Below, in pieces: positions 1 through 8,179 of a DNA stretch of 64,000 nucleotides. A program made the position numbers and the translations under genes. Location: assembly GCF_002736145.1 (NCBI RefSeq), contig NZ_CP024160.1, positions 558,001-622,000 of the forward strand, written 5' to 3'. The number at the start of each line of letters is the position of its first letter. The first letter of the stretch is position 1. The DNA comes from Collinsella aerofaciens. Lineage in GTDB: Bacteria > Actinomycetota > Coriobacteriia > Coriobacteriales > Coriobacteriaceae. Under the pieces are notes generated by a model. That model was not told where the DNA came from and made no database searches. It saw only the letters and a list, made by a program, of their open reading frames with translations.

Positions 1-11
1 GCCGTCCGCAT

Positions 12-279
12 GCTACAGAGAGCGGGGAGCGCTGAGAACCCGTGCATGCGACCGATGAAAATCACCCCGGAGCTGCGGTCCCAACGGGCGTGCCGCGTAG
101 GTTCGTCTTAGTAGACATCGCCGAGATGGTCGTCGATACAGGCCAGCCGAGTAACGGATGCGAGCGCGCTATCACGCGGGCGAGGGCATCTAAGCTGGGT
201 GGTTAAGCGAAGAGCTTTTGCGGGCGTACTGTCCGTTTTGTAGCGCTTCGTCCCAGCTTGTAGGGACGGGCGCTTTTTT
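12..279 (+). promoter_or_regulatory. T-box riboswitch, isoleucine specifier, upstream of ileS
   Basis: The leader reads uncharged tRNA-Ile and lets transcription continue into the synthetase gene. It begins with the AGAGAG-type stem I start (15-22). The specifier-loop context GAAAATCACCCCGGAG (57-72) holds an ATC isoleucine codon at 61-63. The T-box bulge TGGTTAA lies at 200-206. The antiterminator is visible: GCTGGG (194-199) can pair with CCCAGC (252-257), and CGAAG (208-212) with CTTCG (246-250), leaving exactly the 7-nt bulge. The fourth bulge base, T203, matches the A73 discriminator of tRNA-Ile. The competing terminator follows, so this is a transcriptional T-box. Confidence 0.93.
242..279 (+). 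terminator. T-box intrinsic terminator (attenuator) of ileS leader
   Basis: AGCGCTTCGTCCC (242-254) pairs with GGGACGGGCGCT (263-274) and is followed by six Ts. Its 5' arm contains the bases that form the 3' side of the T-box antiterminator, so the two structures exclude each other. Confidence 0.9.
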
Positions 280-322
280 GGTGCCCAACGGGCGTGCGCG
301 CCCACGACATGAAAGGGGTACC

Positions 323-3127
323 GTGGCAAACGAGTACAAGCAGACGATGAATCTGCCCAAAACCGGCTTTCCCATGCGTGCCGGTCTTTCCAAGTCCGAG
401 CCCAAGCGACTCAAGGATTGGCAGGACAACAAGGTCTACGAGCAGGTTCTGAAGAAGAACGAGGGTCACAAGAAGTTCGTGCTGCACGACGGCCCTCCGT
501 ACGCCAACGGTCCGATCCATATCGGCCACGCCATGAACAAGATCTCCAAGGACATGATCAACCGCTACTGGATGATGCAGGGCTATGAGGTCCCTTATGT
601 CCCCGGTTGGGACTGCCATGGTCAACCGATCGAGCATAAGGTCGAGGAGAAGCTCGGCACCGAGAAGTTCAACCAGACCTCCACGGCTAAGATCCGCGAG
701 CTCTGCAACAAGTTCGCCGTCGAGAACATCGAGCTGCAGAAGGCCGGTTTCCGTCGTCTGGGCGTGCTCGGCGACTGGGACAACCCCTACCTGACGCTCT
801 ATCACCAGCATGACGCTGCCGACATCGAGGTCTTTAAGGCCATGTTCGATAAGGGCATGATCTATCGCGGCCACAAGCCGGTTCACTGGTGCAAGCACTG
901 CCACACGGCGCTCGCCGAGGCCGAGATCGAGTACTCCGACGAGACGAGCCCGTCCATCTTCGTGCGCTTTGAGATGACTTCCAAGCCCGCCGGCCTCGAG
1001 GACTTCGACGGCCCGGTCGACTTCATCATCTGGACGACCACGCCGTGGACCATCCCCTCCGACCAGGCCGTTTCCCTCAAGCCCGGCGCCGCCTACGTCG
1101 CCGTTGAGCACGATGGTCGTGCCGAGGTCATGCTCGAGGACCTGGCTCCCAAGTGCTGCGAGGAGTTTGGCTGGGAGTACACCCCGGTTATGGTCGACGG
1201 CGAGCCCTACGTGGCTCCCGCTGAGACCTTCCACCACATCCACTATAAGCAGCCGATCTTTGACGGCGTTGAGGGCGTGGCGCTGCTGGCCGATTACGTC
1301 GGTGTCGACGACGGTACCGGTATCGTCCACAACTCGCCCGGCCACGGCGTCGACGACTACTTTGCCTGCCTCAAGGAGGGCATCACCGACATCTGCATGC
1401 CGGTCGATGACGACGGCAAGTTCTACACCGGCGAGGAGTTTGGTACCGGTGGCCCCTTCAGTGGCATGGATACCGACGAGGCCAACCCGCACATCATCGA
1501 GTTCCTGCGCGAGCGCGGCACCCTGGTCCTCGAGAAGAAGATCACGCACAGCTATCCGCACTGCTGGCGCTGCAAGCACCCGGTGCTCTTCCGTGCTACC
1601 GACCAGTGGTTTGTCTCGATGGACAAGACCGGTTTGCGCGAGCAGGCTGGCAAAGAGGTCCGCGAGAACGTCAAGTGGTATCCGGCCCATGCCGCCAACC
1701 GCATTGGCGCCATGGTCGAGCAGCGTCCCGACTGGTGCATCAGCCGCCAGCGCAACTGGGGAGTGCCAATCCCCAGCTACACCTGCGCCGACTGCGGCGA
1801 GAAGGTCATGAACGACGCCACGCTCGACGCCGTCATCAAGCTCTTCCACGAGAAGGGCTCCGACGCCTGGTTCACCGACGCTCCCGAGAGCTACCTGGGC
1901 GAGGCCTGCGTCTGCCCCAAGTGCGGCGGCCATCACCTCAAGGCCGATAAGGACATCCTCGACGTGTGGTGGGATTCCGGCGTCTCCTGGAAGGCCGTCT
2001 GCGAGTACCGTCCCGAGCTGGAGTACCCGGCGGACGTCTACCTCGAGGGCTCCGACCAGCACCGCGGTTGGTTCCAGAGCTCGCTGCTCACCTCGGTGGG
2101 CGCCAACGGCCATGCCCCGTACAAGGCGGTCGTTTCGCAGGGCTTCACGCTCGACGGCCAGGGCCGCAAGATGTCCAAGTCGCTCGGCAACGTCATCGAC
2201 CCCAATAAGGTCTGCGACGAGATGGGTGCCGACATCATCCGCCTGTGGGTTGCCTCCGTCGACACCAGCTCCGACGTTTCCATCGACCACGAGATTCTCG
2301 CTCGTACGTCCGATGCCTACCGTCGTTTCCGCAACACGCTGCGCTTCTTGCTTTCCGAGCTCGAGGGTCAGTTTGAGCCCGAGACCGACGGTGTCGCCTT
2401 TGCCGACCTGCTGCCGCTCGACAAGCTCATGGTTGCCCGTCTGACCCAGGTCCAGGCCGAGGTCGACGACGCTTACTCTTGCTACGAGTTCCCGCGCGCC
2501 TACCGTGCGCTCTACGACTTCGTGGTTACCGAGCTTTCCAACGTGTACCTCGACGCCCTGAAGGACCGTCTGTACTGCGATAAGCCCGGCTCGCTCGAGC
2601 GCCGCAGCGCCCAGACCGTGCTCGCTGAGCTCTTCTCGATGCTCATGCGCGATCTGCAGCCGATTCTGTCCTACACCGTCGATGAGGCCATGGCCTATGC
2701 GCCCGCCGGCTGCGTCGATCATCAGAAGTACGCCGCACTGCTCGATTGGTACAAGTCACCCATCACGATCGACGAGGCCAATGAGTTCGAGGGCGTGCTT
2801 GAGGCTTCACTCGAGCTCCGTAGCGCCGTGACCAAGGCCCTTGAGGATGCCCGCTCCGCCGGCACCTTCACTAAGAGCCAGCAGGTCCGCGTCAAGGCGG
2901 TCGTTCCCGCCGAGATGTATGCGCTGCTGACCGGCGACAAGGCCGTCGACCTGGCCGAGTTCTACATCGTCTCCGATGTTGAGCTGACCCAGGGCGAGGA
3001 GCTCTCCGTTGCCATCGATGCTGCTGAGGGCGAGTGCTGCGACCGTTGCTGGAACTACCGCACCACCGTCGGCGAGTACAACGGCCACGCTCATATCTGC
3101 AAACGTTGTGCCGAAGCGCTGAACTAG
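323..3127 (+). CDS. ileS: isoleucyl-tRNA synthetase
   Basis: Class I synthetase that charges tRNA-Ile with isoleucine in the cytosol; 934 residues, normal for the bacterial type. The HIGH motif appears as HIGH after PYANGPI, the KMSKS loop as GRKMSKSLGN, and the C-terminal zinc finger as CDRCWNY...CKRC. I chose the GTG at 323 because it follows a GAAAGGGG ribosome site at 311-318. The upstream in-frame ATG at 218 lies inside the T-box antiterminator/terminator region and would add residues with no family counterpart. The T-box controls expression. Two hairpins follow the stop. Confidence 0.97.
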   Translation: MANEYKQTMNLPKTGFPMRAGLSKSEPKRLKDWQDNKVYEQVLKKNEGHKKFVLHDGPPYANGPIHIGHAMNKISKDMINRYWMMQGYEVPYVPGWDCHGQPIEHKVEEKLGTEKFNQTSTAKIRELCNKFAVENIELQKAGFRRLGVLGDWDNPYLTLYHQHDAADIEVFKAMFDKGMIYRGHKPVHWCKHCHTALAEAEIEYSDETSPSIFVRFEMTSKPAGLEDFDGPVDFIIWTTTPWTIPSDQAVSLKPGAAYVAVEHDGRAEVMLEDLAPKCCEEFGWEYTPVMVDGEPYVAPAETFHHIHYKQPIFDGVEGVALLADYVGVDDGTGIVHNSPGHGVDDYFACLKEGITDICMPVDDDGKFYTGEEFGTGGPFSGMDTDEANPHIIEFLRERGTLVLEKKITHSYPHCWRCKHPVLFRATDQWFVSMDKTGLREQAGKEVRENVKWYPAHAANRIGAMVEQRPDWCISRQRNWGVPIPSYTCADCGEKVMNDATLDAVIKLFHEKGSDAWFTDAPESYLGEACVCPKCGGHHLKADKDILDVWWDSGVSWKAVCEYRPELEYPADVYLEGSDQHRGWFQSSLLTSVGANGHAPYKAVVSQGFTLDGQGRKMSKSLGNVIDPNKVCDEMGADIIRLWVASVDTSSDVSIDHEILARTSDAYRRFRNTLRFLLSELEGQFEPETDGVAFADLLPLDKLMVARLTQVQAEVDDAYSCYEFPRAYRALYDFVVTELSNVYLDALKDRLYCDKPGSLERRSAQTVLAELFSMLMRDLQPILSYTVDEAMAYAPAGCVDHQKYAALLDWYKSPITIDEANEFEGVLEASLELRSAVTKALEDARSAGTFTKSQQVRVKAVVPAEMYALLTGDKAVDLAEFYIVSDVELTQGEELSVAIDAAEGECCDRCWNYRTTVGEYNGHAHICKRCAEALN

Positions 3128-3128
3128 C

Positions 3129-3230
3129 CGTTGGGGACGTTCTTAAACGACTGTCAAACAAGAACCTCCCCAACGTCAACTTTTGTCAAGTCCAAGCGGC
3201 ATTCTGTTTTTCGGAATGCCGCTTTCGTTT
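3129..3230 (+). terminator. tandem hairpins ending the ileS transcript
   Basis: The first hairpin pairs CGTTGGGG plus GTTCTT (3129-3144) with AAGAAC plus CCCCAACG (3160-3175), with a short internal loop. The second is a classical terminator: AAGCGGCATTC (3194-3204) pairs with GAATGCCGCTT (3214-3224), followed by a T-rich run. Confidence 0.85.
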
Positions 3231-3345
3231 TTAGCTGGTTATTTCGCTAGCGTTGGTGAATATGCTGCGGGTTTGGCGTTTGTCACTATAAGATGATTAC
3301 TTGCGTTAAACGGAAGTTGATTGTTCTTGAGGGTAGGGGATTGAT

Positions 3346-3945
3346 TTGGGTCGTACTGGGGATATGACGCCGCCTTTGCGTTGGCGGTTGGGTGTTGCTG
3401 GTGGGGTGGCGCTGGTTGTACTGCTTGTTGACCAGCTGACCAAGCTTGCGGTTCGTGCCGTGGGCGACGCTTTGCATGTGACCGTCATCCCCGGTGTCAT
3501 CGACTTTATGTTTGTCCGTAATATCGGTGCTGCCTTTAGCATGGGTGAGGGGCATGGCATCGCGTTTGCCGTGCTCGCGTTGGCAGTCATTATCGCTATT
3601 TCCGTGTACCTCGTTCGTGCACCTCAGCTCGCCCATCTTGAGGTTGTGGGCATGGCGATGGTTGCGGGCGGTGCTATCGGTAACGCTATCGATCGTTTGG
3701 CTTTTGGCTTCGTGACCGATTTTATTGCCACCACCTTCATCGACTTCCCTGTATTCAATGTGGCCGATATCGGTATTACCTTGGGCGTCGTGCTCGCCCT
3801 CTTCGGCTACATGTTCTTGAGCCCCGCGGCCCGTGAGGTTGATGCGACCGCCGAGCTTAACGCCCGTGACGAGGCCCGCGCCAAGCGCAAGGCTAAACAA
3901 CGTGGGGAGCGTGCCCGCAAGATTCGCGAAAGGAATGAGCGCTAA
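3346..3945 (+). CDS. lspA: lipoprotein signal peptidase (signal peptidase II)
   Basis: Membrane aspartyl protease that cleaves prolipoproteins ahead of the lipidated cysteine. The 199-residue protein has the family hallmarks: DQLTK after the first membrane segment, FVRNIGAAFS, and the two catalytic-aspartate regions GGAIGNAIDR and FNVADIG. A basic tail of about 35 residues (ARAKRKAKQRGERARK) follows the last membrane segment and is longer than usual. The TTG at 3346 follows a GGGTAGGGG stretch; the ATG at 3364 is an alternative start. The stop overlaps the next ATG by one base, so the two genes are probably translationally coupled. Confidence 0.94.
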   Translation: MGRTGDMTPPLRWRLGVAGGVALVVLLVDQLTKLAVRAVGDALHVTVIPGVIDFMFVRNIGAAFSMGEGHGIAFAVLALAVIIAISVYLVRAPQLAHLEVVGMAMVAGGAIGNAIDRLAFGFVTDFIATTFIDFPVFNVADIGITLGVVLALFGYMFLSPAAREVDATAELNARDEARAKRKAKQRGERARKIRERNER

Positions 3946-4958
3946 TGGCCGACATCCATATCCTTGTTGCCGACGATGCTGCTGGTCAGCGTCTTGACGC
4001 CTATCTGGGCGCCAATGACGGCTGCCCTACGCGCTCTGCCTGCGCACATCTGATTGAGGGCGGTGCCGTATGTGTCAATGGCGAGACCTGCCTTTCCAAA
4101 AAGTACGCCGTGCGATCCGGCGACCGTATTTCGGTCGATTTGCCCGAGCCGCATGACCCGACCGACGTGATTCCCGAGGCCATTCCGCTCGACATTCGCT
4201 ATGAGGACGACTACCTCATCGTGCTCTCCAAGCAACGCGGCCTGGTGTGCCATCCTGCACATGGTCATGTGAGCGGTACGCTCGCGAATGCCCTGGTCTA
4301 TCACTGTGGTATCGACCATCTGGGCACCGTGCAGGGCGAGGACCGCCCCGGTATCGTGCATCGTTTGGATCGCGATACCTCGGGTCTTATGCTTGCGGCC
4401 AAGGACGACGACACCCAGCGCGCGCTCCAAAATCTTATCCGTACGCGCACGCTCGACCGCCGCTACATTACGCTCGTTCACGGTCATATCGCTATGGATG
4501 AGGGCACCATCAACACCGGCATTGCCCGTTCTACGCGCGACCGTGTCAAGATGGCGGTTTCGGACGATCCTTTCGCGCGCCAGGCCATTACGACCTTTAA
4601 GGTCCTTGAGCGCTTCGATTCCACGCGTTTTGACGACGGCTACACGCTCGTCGAGTGCCATCTGTTTACGGGCCGCACACATCAGATTCGCGTGCATATG
4701 CGCCATATCAACCACGCCTGCGTGGGCGATCCACTCTATGGCAAGTGCGATGTACGTGCCGATCAGGGTCTGACCAGGCAGTTCCTTCATTCCTGGCGCG
4801 TGGCGTTCGACCATCCCGTGACGGGGGAACGTATCGAGTGCCGCGACGAGCTGCCGTGGGATCTCGCTGCGGTTCTTGACGACCTAGCCCCGCGTTCGCT
4901 CGGCCGCACTGCCGCAGGCGACGAAATCGTCCCGCAGCTCGGTCTGCTCGAAGCCTAG
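3945..4958 (+). CDS. rluD: RluA/RluD-family 23S rRNA pseudouridine synthase
   Basis: Isomerises specific uridines to pseudouridine in ribosomal RNA. An N-terminal S4 RNA-binding domain (about residues 12-70, ending in the GDRISVDLPEP region) precedes the catalytic domain. That domain carries the signature HRLDRDTSGLML with the catalytic Asp, and the later GRTHQIRVHM motif. The length of 337 aa is typical. The lspA-rluD order is widespread in Gram-positive bacteria. The substrate uridines cannot be assigned from sequence, so the symbol marks the family rather than a proven target. Confidence 0.9.
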   Translation: MADIHILVADDAAGQRLDAYLGANDGCPTRSACAHLIEGGAVCVNGETCLSKKYAVRSGDRISVDLPEPHDPTDVIPEAIPLDIRYEDDYLIVLSKQRGLVCHPAHGHVSGTLANALVYHCGIDHLGTVQGEDRPGIVHRLDRDTSGLMLAAKDDDTQRALQNLIRTRTLDRRYITLVHGHIAMDEGTINTGIARSTRDRVKMAVSDDPFARQAITTFKVLERFDSTRFDDGYTLVECHLFTGRTHQIRVHMRHINHACVGDPLYGKCDVRADQGLTRQFLHSWRVAFDHPVTGERIECRDELPWDLAAVLDDLAPRSLGRTAAGDEIVPQLGLLEA

Positions 4959-5040
4959 CCAGTATTAGGTGGTTTCTTGAACTCGGTTAGCCTGCGGTAA
5001 GATATACCGTTGTTTACGTAACACGTTCTCGGGAGCCTGC

Positions 5041-6336
5041 ATGCTCGCCTTTTTACAAACCAACACGCCTATCGTGATTTTCAACCAGATTGTCGTCACG
5101 CTGCTCACGGTCTGCTTTCTGTACCAGGTGGTCTTCTTTGTCATTGGCGCTCTTCGTGGCGAGGTCGCGCCTCCCAAGGCAAAAAAACTCCACCGGTATG
5201 CCTTCTTCATTGCTGCGCATAACGAGGAGGCCGTGATCGCCAACCTTGTTCGCTCTATCAAGGACCAGGATTATCCGTCCGAGCTCATCGAGGTCTTTGT
5301 CGTTGCCGACGCCTGCACCGACAACACCGCGCAGCTCGCGCGCGAGGCCGGTGCCATTGTTTACGAGCGTAATGACCTGGCCCGTAAGGGCAAGAGCTGG
5401 GTTATGGACTTTGGTTTCGATCGCATTCTCAACAAGTATCCGGACACGTTTGAGGGCTACTTTATCTTCGACGCCGACAACGTTATCTCCCGCGATTACG
5501 TCTCCAAGATGAATGATGCCTTTGACCAGGGCTTTCATGTGGTCACGAGCTACCGCAACTCCAAGAACTTCGGCAGTTCGTGGATTTCGTCTGCCAACGC
5601 CACCTGGTATCTGCGCGAGGCCCGCTTCCTCAACAACGCGCGTAATATCTGCAAGACGTCCTGCGCCGTCTCGGGTTCGGGTTACCTTATCTCGGCGAGC
5701 GTGATTGAGGGCATGCACGGCTGGCAGTTCCATACACTGACCGAGGACATCCAGTTCACCACGTTCTGCGCCATTCACGGCATTCGCATCGGTTATGCGC
5801 CGGCGGAGTTCTTTGACGAGCAGCCCGTGACGTTTAAGGCGTCCTGGAAACAGCGAATGCGTTGGACCAAGGGCTTCTACCAGGTCTTTTTTACCTATGG
5901 CAAGCATCTTGTCAAATCGACGTTTCGCTATCATCGCTTTGCCGCCTACGACATGTTTATGACCATCGCTCCGGGCATGCTGCTATCGTTGATCTCGATG
6001 CTCGCTAATGCGACGTTCCTCATCGTGGGCGGTCTTTCGCACGGCTTCTTGGCTACCGAGGTCGAGATGCAGGCTTGTGCCGCCTCGCTCATTATGACCT
6101 TCGCGATGATGTACCAGACCTTTTTTATCCTGGCGCTACTCACGACCATCTTCGAGTTCAAGCACATTCATTGCGCGCAAAAGTGGCGTCTGGTGACCAA
6201 CCTGTTTACCTTCCCGATCTTTATGTTCAGCTATATCCCCATCACGGTGGCTGCACTGTTCCTAAAGGTCGACTGGGTCCCGACGCAGCACGCCGTCAAC
6301 GTTACCCTCGACGAGGTCATGCAGGGGGCCAAATAG
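5041..6336 (+). CDS. membrane glycosyltransferase, family 2
   Basis: Processive-type GT2 enzyme of 431 aa. An N-terminal membrane segment (FNQIVVTLLTVCFLYQVVFF) is followed by a GT-A domain beginning YAFFIAAHNEEAVIANL. The nucleotide-sugar metal motif is in FIFDADN, an acceptor/base region in TLTEDIQF, and the QRMRWTKG motif (Q/RxxRW) is typical of hyaluronan-synthase and PgaC-like enzymes. Several hydrophobic segments follow. It stands alone in its transcription unit, with a GGGAG site before ATG 5041 and a strong terminator after the stop. The sugar and polymer are not predictable; extracellular polysaccharide or glycolipid synthesis is the likely role. Confidence 0.85.
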   Translation: MLAFLQTNTPIVIFNQIVVTLLTVCFLYQVVFFVIGALRGEVAPPKAKKLHRYAFFIAAHNEEAVIANLVRSIKDQDYPSELIEVFVVADACTDNTAQLAREAGAIVYERNDLARKGKSWVMDFGFDRILNKYPDTFEGYFIFDADNVISRDYVSKMNDAFDQGFHVVTSYRNSKNFGSSWISSANATWYLREARFLNNARNICKTSCAVSGSGYLISASVIEGMHGWQFHTLTEDIQFTTFCAIHGIRIGYAPAEFFDEQPVTFKASWKQRMRWTKGFYQVFFTYGKHLVKSTFRYHRFAAYDMFMTIAPGMLLSLISMLANATFLIVGGLSHGFLATEVEMQACAASLIMTFAMMYQTFFILALLTTIFEFKHIHCAQKWRLVTNLFTFPIFMFSYIPITVAALFLKVDWVPTQHAVNVTLDEVMQGAK

Positions 6337-6344
6337 CCACCATC

Positions 6345-6392
6345 AAAACCACCACAAAGGGGACAGGCACCTTTGTGGTGGTTTTTGCTTTT
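6345..6392 (+). terminator. intrinsic terminator after the glycosyltransferase gene
   Basis: AAAACCACCACAAAGG (6345-6360) pairs perfectly with CCTTTGTGGTGGTTTT (6370-6385) around a 9-nt loop, followed by TGCTTTT. The U-rich side on either strand could make it bidirectional. Confidence 0.88.
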
Positions 6393-6417
6393 GCGATGCA
6401 GCTCGAGGAGGAGTCCG

Positions 6418-6840
6418 ATGGTCTATATCCCGTTTTGGATTTGCATCTTTGCCGGCGCGGCGATTGATGCCCGTGAGCGGCGGTTTCCGAATGCGCTTGC
6501 CGGAGCGTGTGCGGTGGCGGCATTAGCAGGCGTTTGGCTCGACAAAGGCGTTAATGCGGCGCTTGACCACGCCGGTCTTGCGGTCATCGTCTACCTTGCC
6601 CTTGTGCTCACTGAGTCGTTTTGGCGTCGTGTTCGCCGCGCTCCCGGGATTGGCATGGGGGACGCCAAGGCGCTCTTCGCGCTTTGCACGCTCGACCCTC
6701 TGGGCGGCATCGCGGCATTTGCCGTCGCGCTCCTGGCCCTTGCCCTCTCCTGCCTCTTCACAAAATCGCGCTCCCTGCCTTTGCTGCCGTTTTTGGTGCC
6801 GATTTTTGCCATAATCGAGGTCGTGGGCTGCACATTGTAA
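6418..6840 (+). CDS. prepilin-peptidase-like (A24) membrane protein
   Basis: Small integral membrane protein, 140 aa, resembling the catalytic half of type IV prepilin peptidases (TadV/CpaA size class). Both aspartate regions are present: AAIDARERRFPN near the N terminus and GMGDAKALFAL, the GxGD motif of aspartyl membrane proteases. It lacks the N-terminal methyltransferase/zinc domain of PilD, as expected for the short class. The start ATG 6418 has GAGGAGGAG just upstream. No pilin or secretion ATPase gene is nearby, so its substrate is unknown. Confidence 0.78.
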   Translation: MVYIPFWICIFAGAAIDARERRFPNALAGACAVAALAGVWLDKGVNAALDHAGLAVIVYLALVLTESFWRRVRRAPGIGMGDAKALFALCTLDPLGGIAAFAVALLALALSCLFTKSRSLPLLPFLVPIFAIIEVVGCTL

Positions 6841-6871
6841 CCGATTGCGCATCCTTCTTAAGGAGCATGCC

Positions 6872-8119
6872 ATGGCAACTAATCAAGAAACGGCCGTCAT
6901 TAAGGCGCGCATGGACCGTATTCCCTCGTCGTTATCGTCCGAACTTGTCGAGCGCATTGTCGCAGATCGTGCTTCGGGCTATGTCAACCCGTACCGTTGC
7001 GACGATGACCAGGTCATCCGTCGCGTTGATCGAGCCGCAGACGAGGGCACGCTTATGCGTCCGGCATTTATGCGCGATACCGAAAAGATTCTTCATCTTC
7101 CGGCGTACACGCGTTATGCAGGCAAAACGCAGGTCTTTAGCTTCCGTAGCAATGATGATCTGTCGCGCCGCGGTTTGCACGTGCAGCTTGTCTCGCGCAT
7201 CGCACGCGATATCGGCCGCGCTCTTGGGCTCAACTGCGATCTAATCGAGGCGATTGGCTTAGGCCACGACTTGGGCCACACGCCCTTTGGCCATGCCGGT
7301 GAGCGCTTTCTCAACGATATTTACCACGAGCGCACGGGTCGCTACTTTTTTCATAACGTGCAGTCGGTCCGCGTGCTCGATGCGCTGTATGGCCGCAACG
7401 TGTCCCTCCAGACGCTCGATGGCGTGCTATGCCACAACGGCGAGTACGAACAGCGTGTTTTTGAGCTTTCGGGCATGGGTTCCTTTGACCAGTTCGACCG
7501 AACCGTCGAGGAATGCATTGCCACAGGCTATAGCGCAATTGAGCACCTGCGCCCCATGACGCTCGAGGGCTGCGTGGTTCGCATCTCGGATATCCTTGCC
7601 TACGTGGGGCGTGATCGCCAGGATGCCATTGCGGCAGGCTTGCTGTCGCCCGATGCTTTTGACGATGGCCTGGGCGGTGCGTACAACAGCTGGATTCTTA
7701 CGCATGCCTCCATCGATATCGTTGAGCACAGCTATGGCAAGCCGCGCATCGAGATGAGCGAGGACCTGTTTGAGGAAATCCGCCGCGCTAAGCGCGAGAA
7801 CTACGAGAAAATCTATAGTAAGGGCGGTATCGAAGGCGACTCCGAAGCGGAGCTGCGCGAGGCGTTCGAAAAGCTCTACGACCGTTGCCTGCAGGATATA
7901 AACGAAGGCGACGAGTCCTCCTACATCTTTAAGCACCACATTTCGCGCATTGAGCAGCAGCTTTCCTACTACGACCGTACCTATGCATGGCGGGACGATA
8001 AGGACCAAGCCGTGGTGGATTACATTGCGAGCATGACGGATGGCTATTTCTGCGAGCTCACAAGCAAACTTTTCCCTGGTCTGAAGTTTCCGCACCGTAC
8101 TTATATTAACGAACGGTAG
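6872..8119 (+). CDS. dgt: dGTP triphosphohydrolase-family HD protein
   Basis: HD-domain phosphohydrolase expected to cleave dGTP or related dNTPs to the nucleoside and triphosphate. The metal-binding signature is in GLGHDLGHTPFGHAGE, preceded by the RNRLTHS-equivalent region LSRRGLHVQLVSRIARDIG. Length is 415 aa. ATG 6872 was chosen because AAGGAG lies six to seven bases upstream; a TTG at 6845 would overlap that site. Some members of this family act as general dNTPases or in phage defence, so the substrate is inferred. In many actinobacteria this gene precedes dnaG, but here rarA follows. Confidence 0.87.
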   Translation: MATNQETAVIKARMDRIPSSLSSELVERIVADRASGYVNPYRCDDDQVIRRVDRAADEGTLMRPAFMRDTEKILHLPAYTRYAGKTQVFSFRSNDDLSRRGLHVQLVSRIARDIGRALGLNCDLIEAIGLGHDLGHTPFGHAGERFLNDIYHERTGRYFFHNVQSVRVLDALYGRNVSLQTLDGVLCHNGEYEQRVFELSGMGSFDQFDRTVEECIATGYSAIEHLRPMTLEGCVVRISDILAYVGRDRQDAIAAGLLSPDAFDDGLGGAYNSWILTHASIDIVEHSYGKPRIEMSEDLFEEIRRAKRENYEKIYSKGGIEGDSEAELREAFEKLYDRCLQDINEGDESSYIFKHHISRIEQQLSYYDRTYAWRDDKDQAVVDYIASMTDGYFCELTSKLFPGLKFPHRTYINER

Positions 8120-8179
8120 TTCGTATTTATTCGGTATACTATTCGTGGAAAACGATTTTGATTGATGCACGGGATGGCT

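Noticed and set aside
218-322. N-terminal extension of IleRS from ATG 218
   Set aside because: The extension would be encoded by the T-box terminator region and has no homology; GTG 323 has a proper ribosome site.
203-2722. Long open frame opposite ileS
   Set aside because: It mirrors ileS, its translation is a repetitive Val/Leu/Gly/Asp mix typical of antisense frames in high-GC genes, and it has no family motif.
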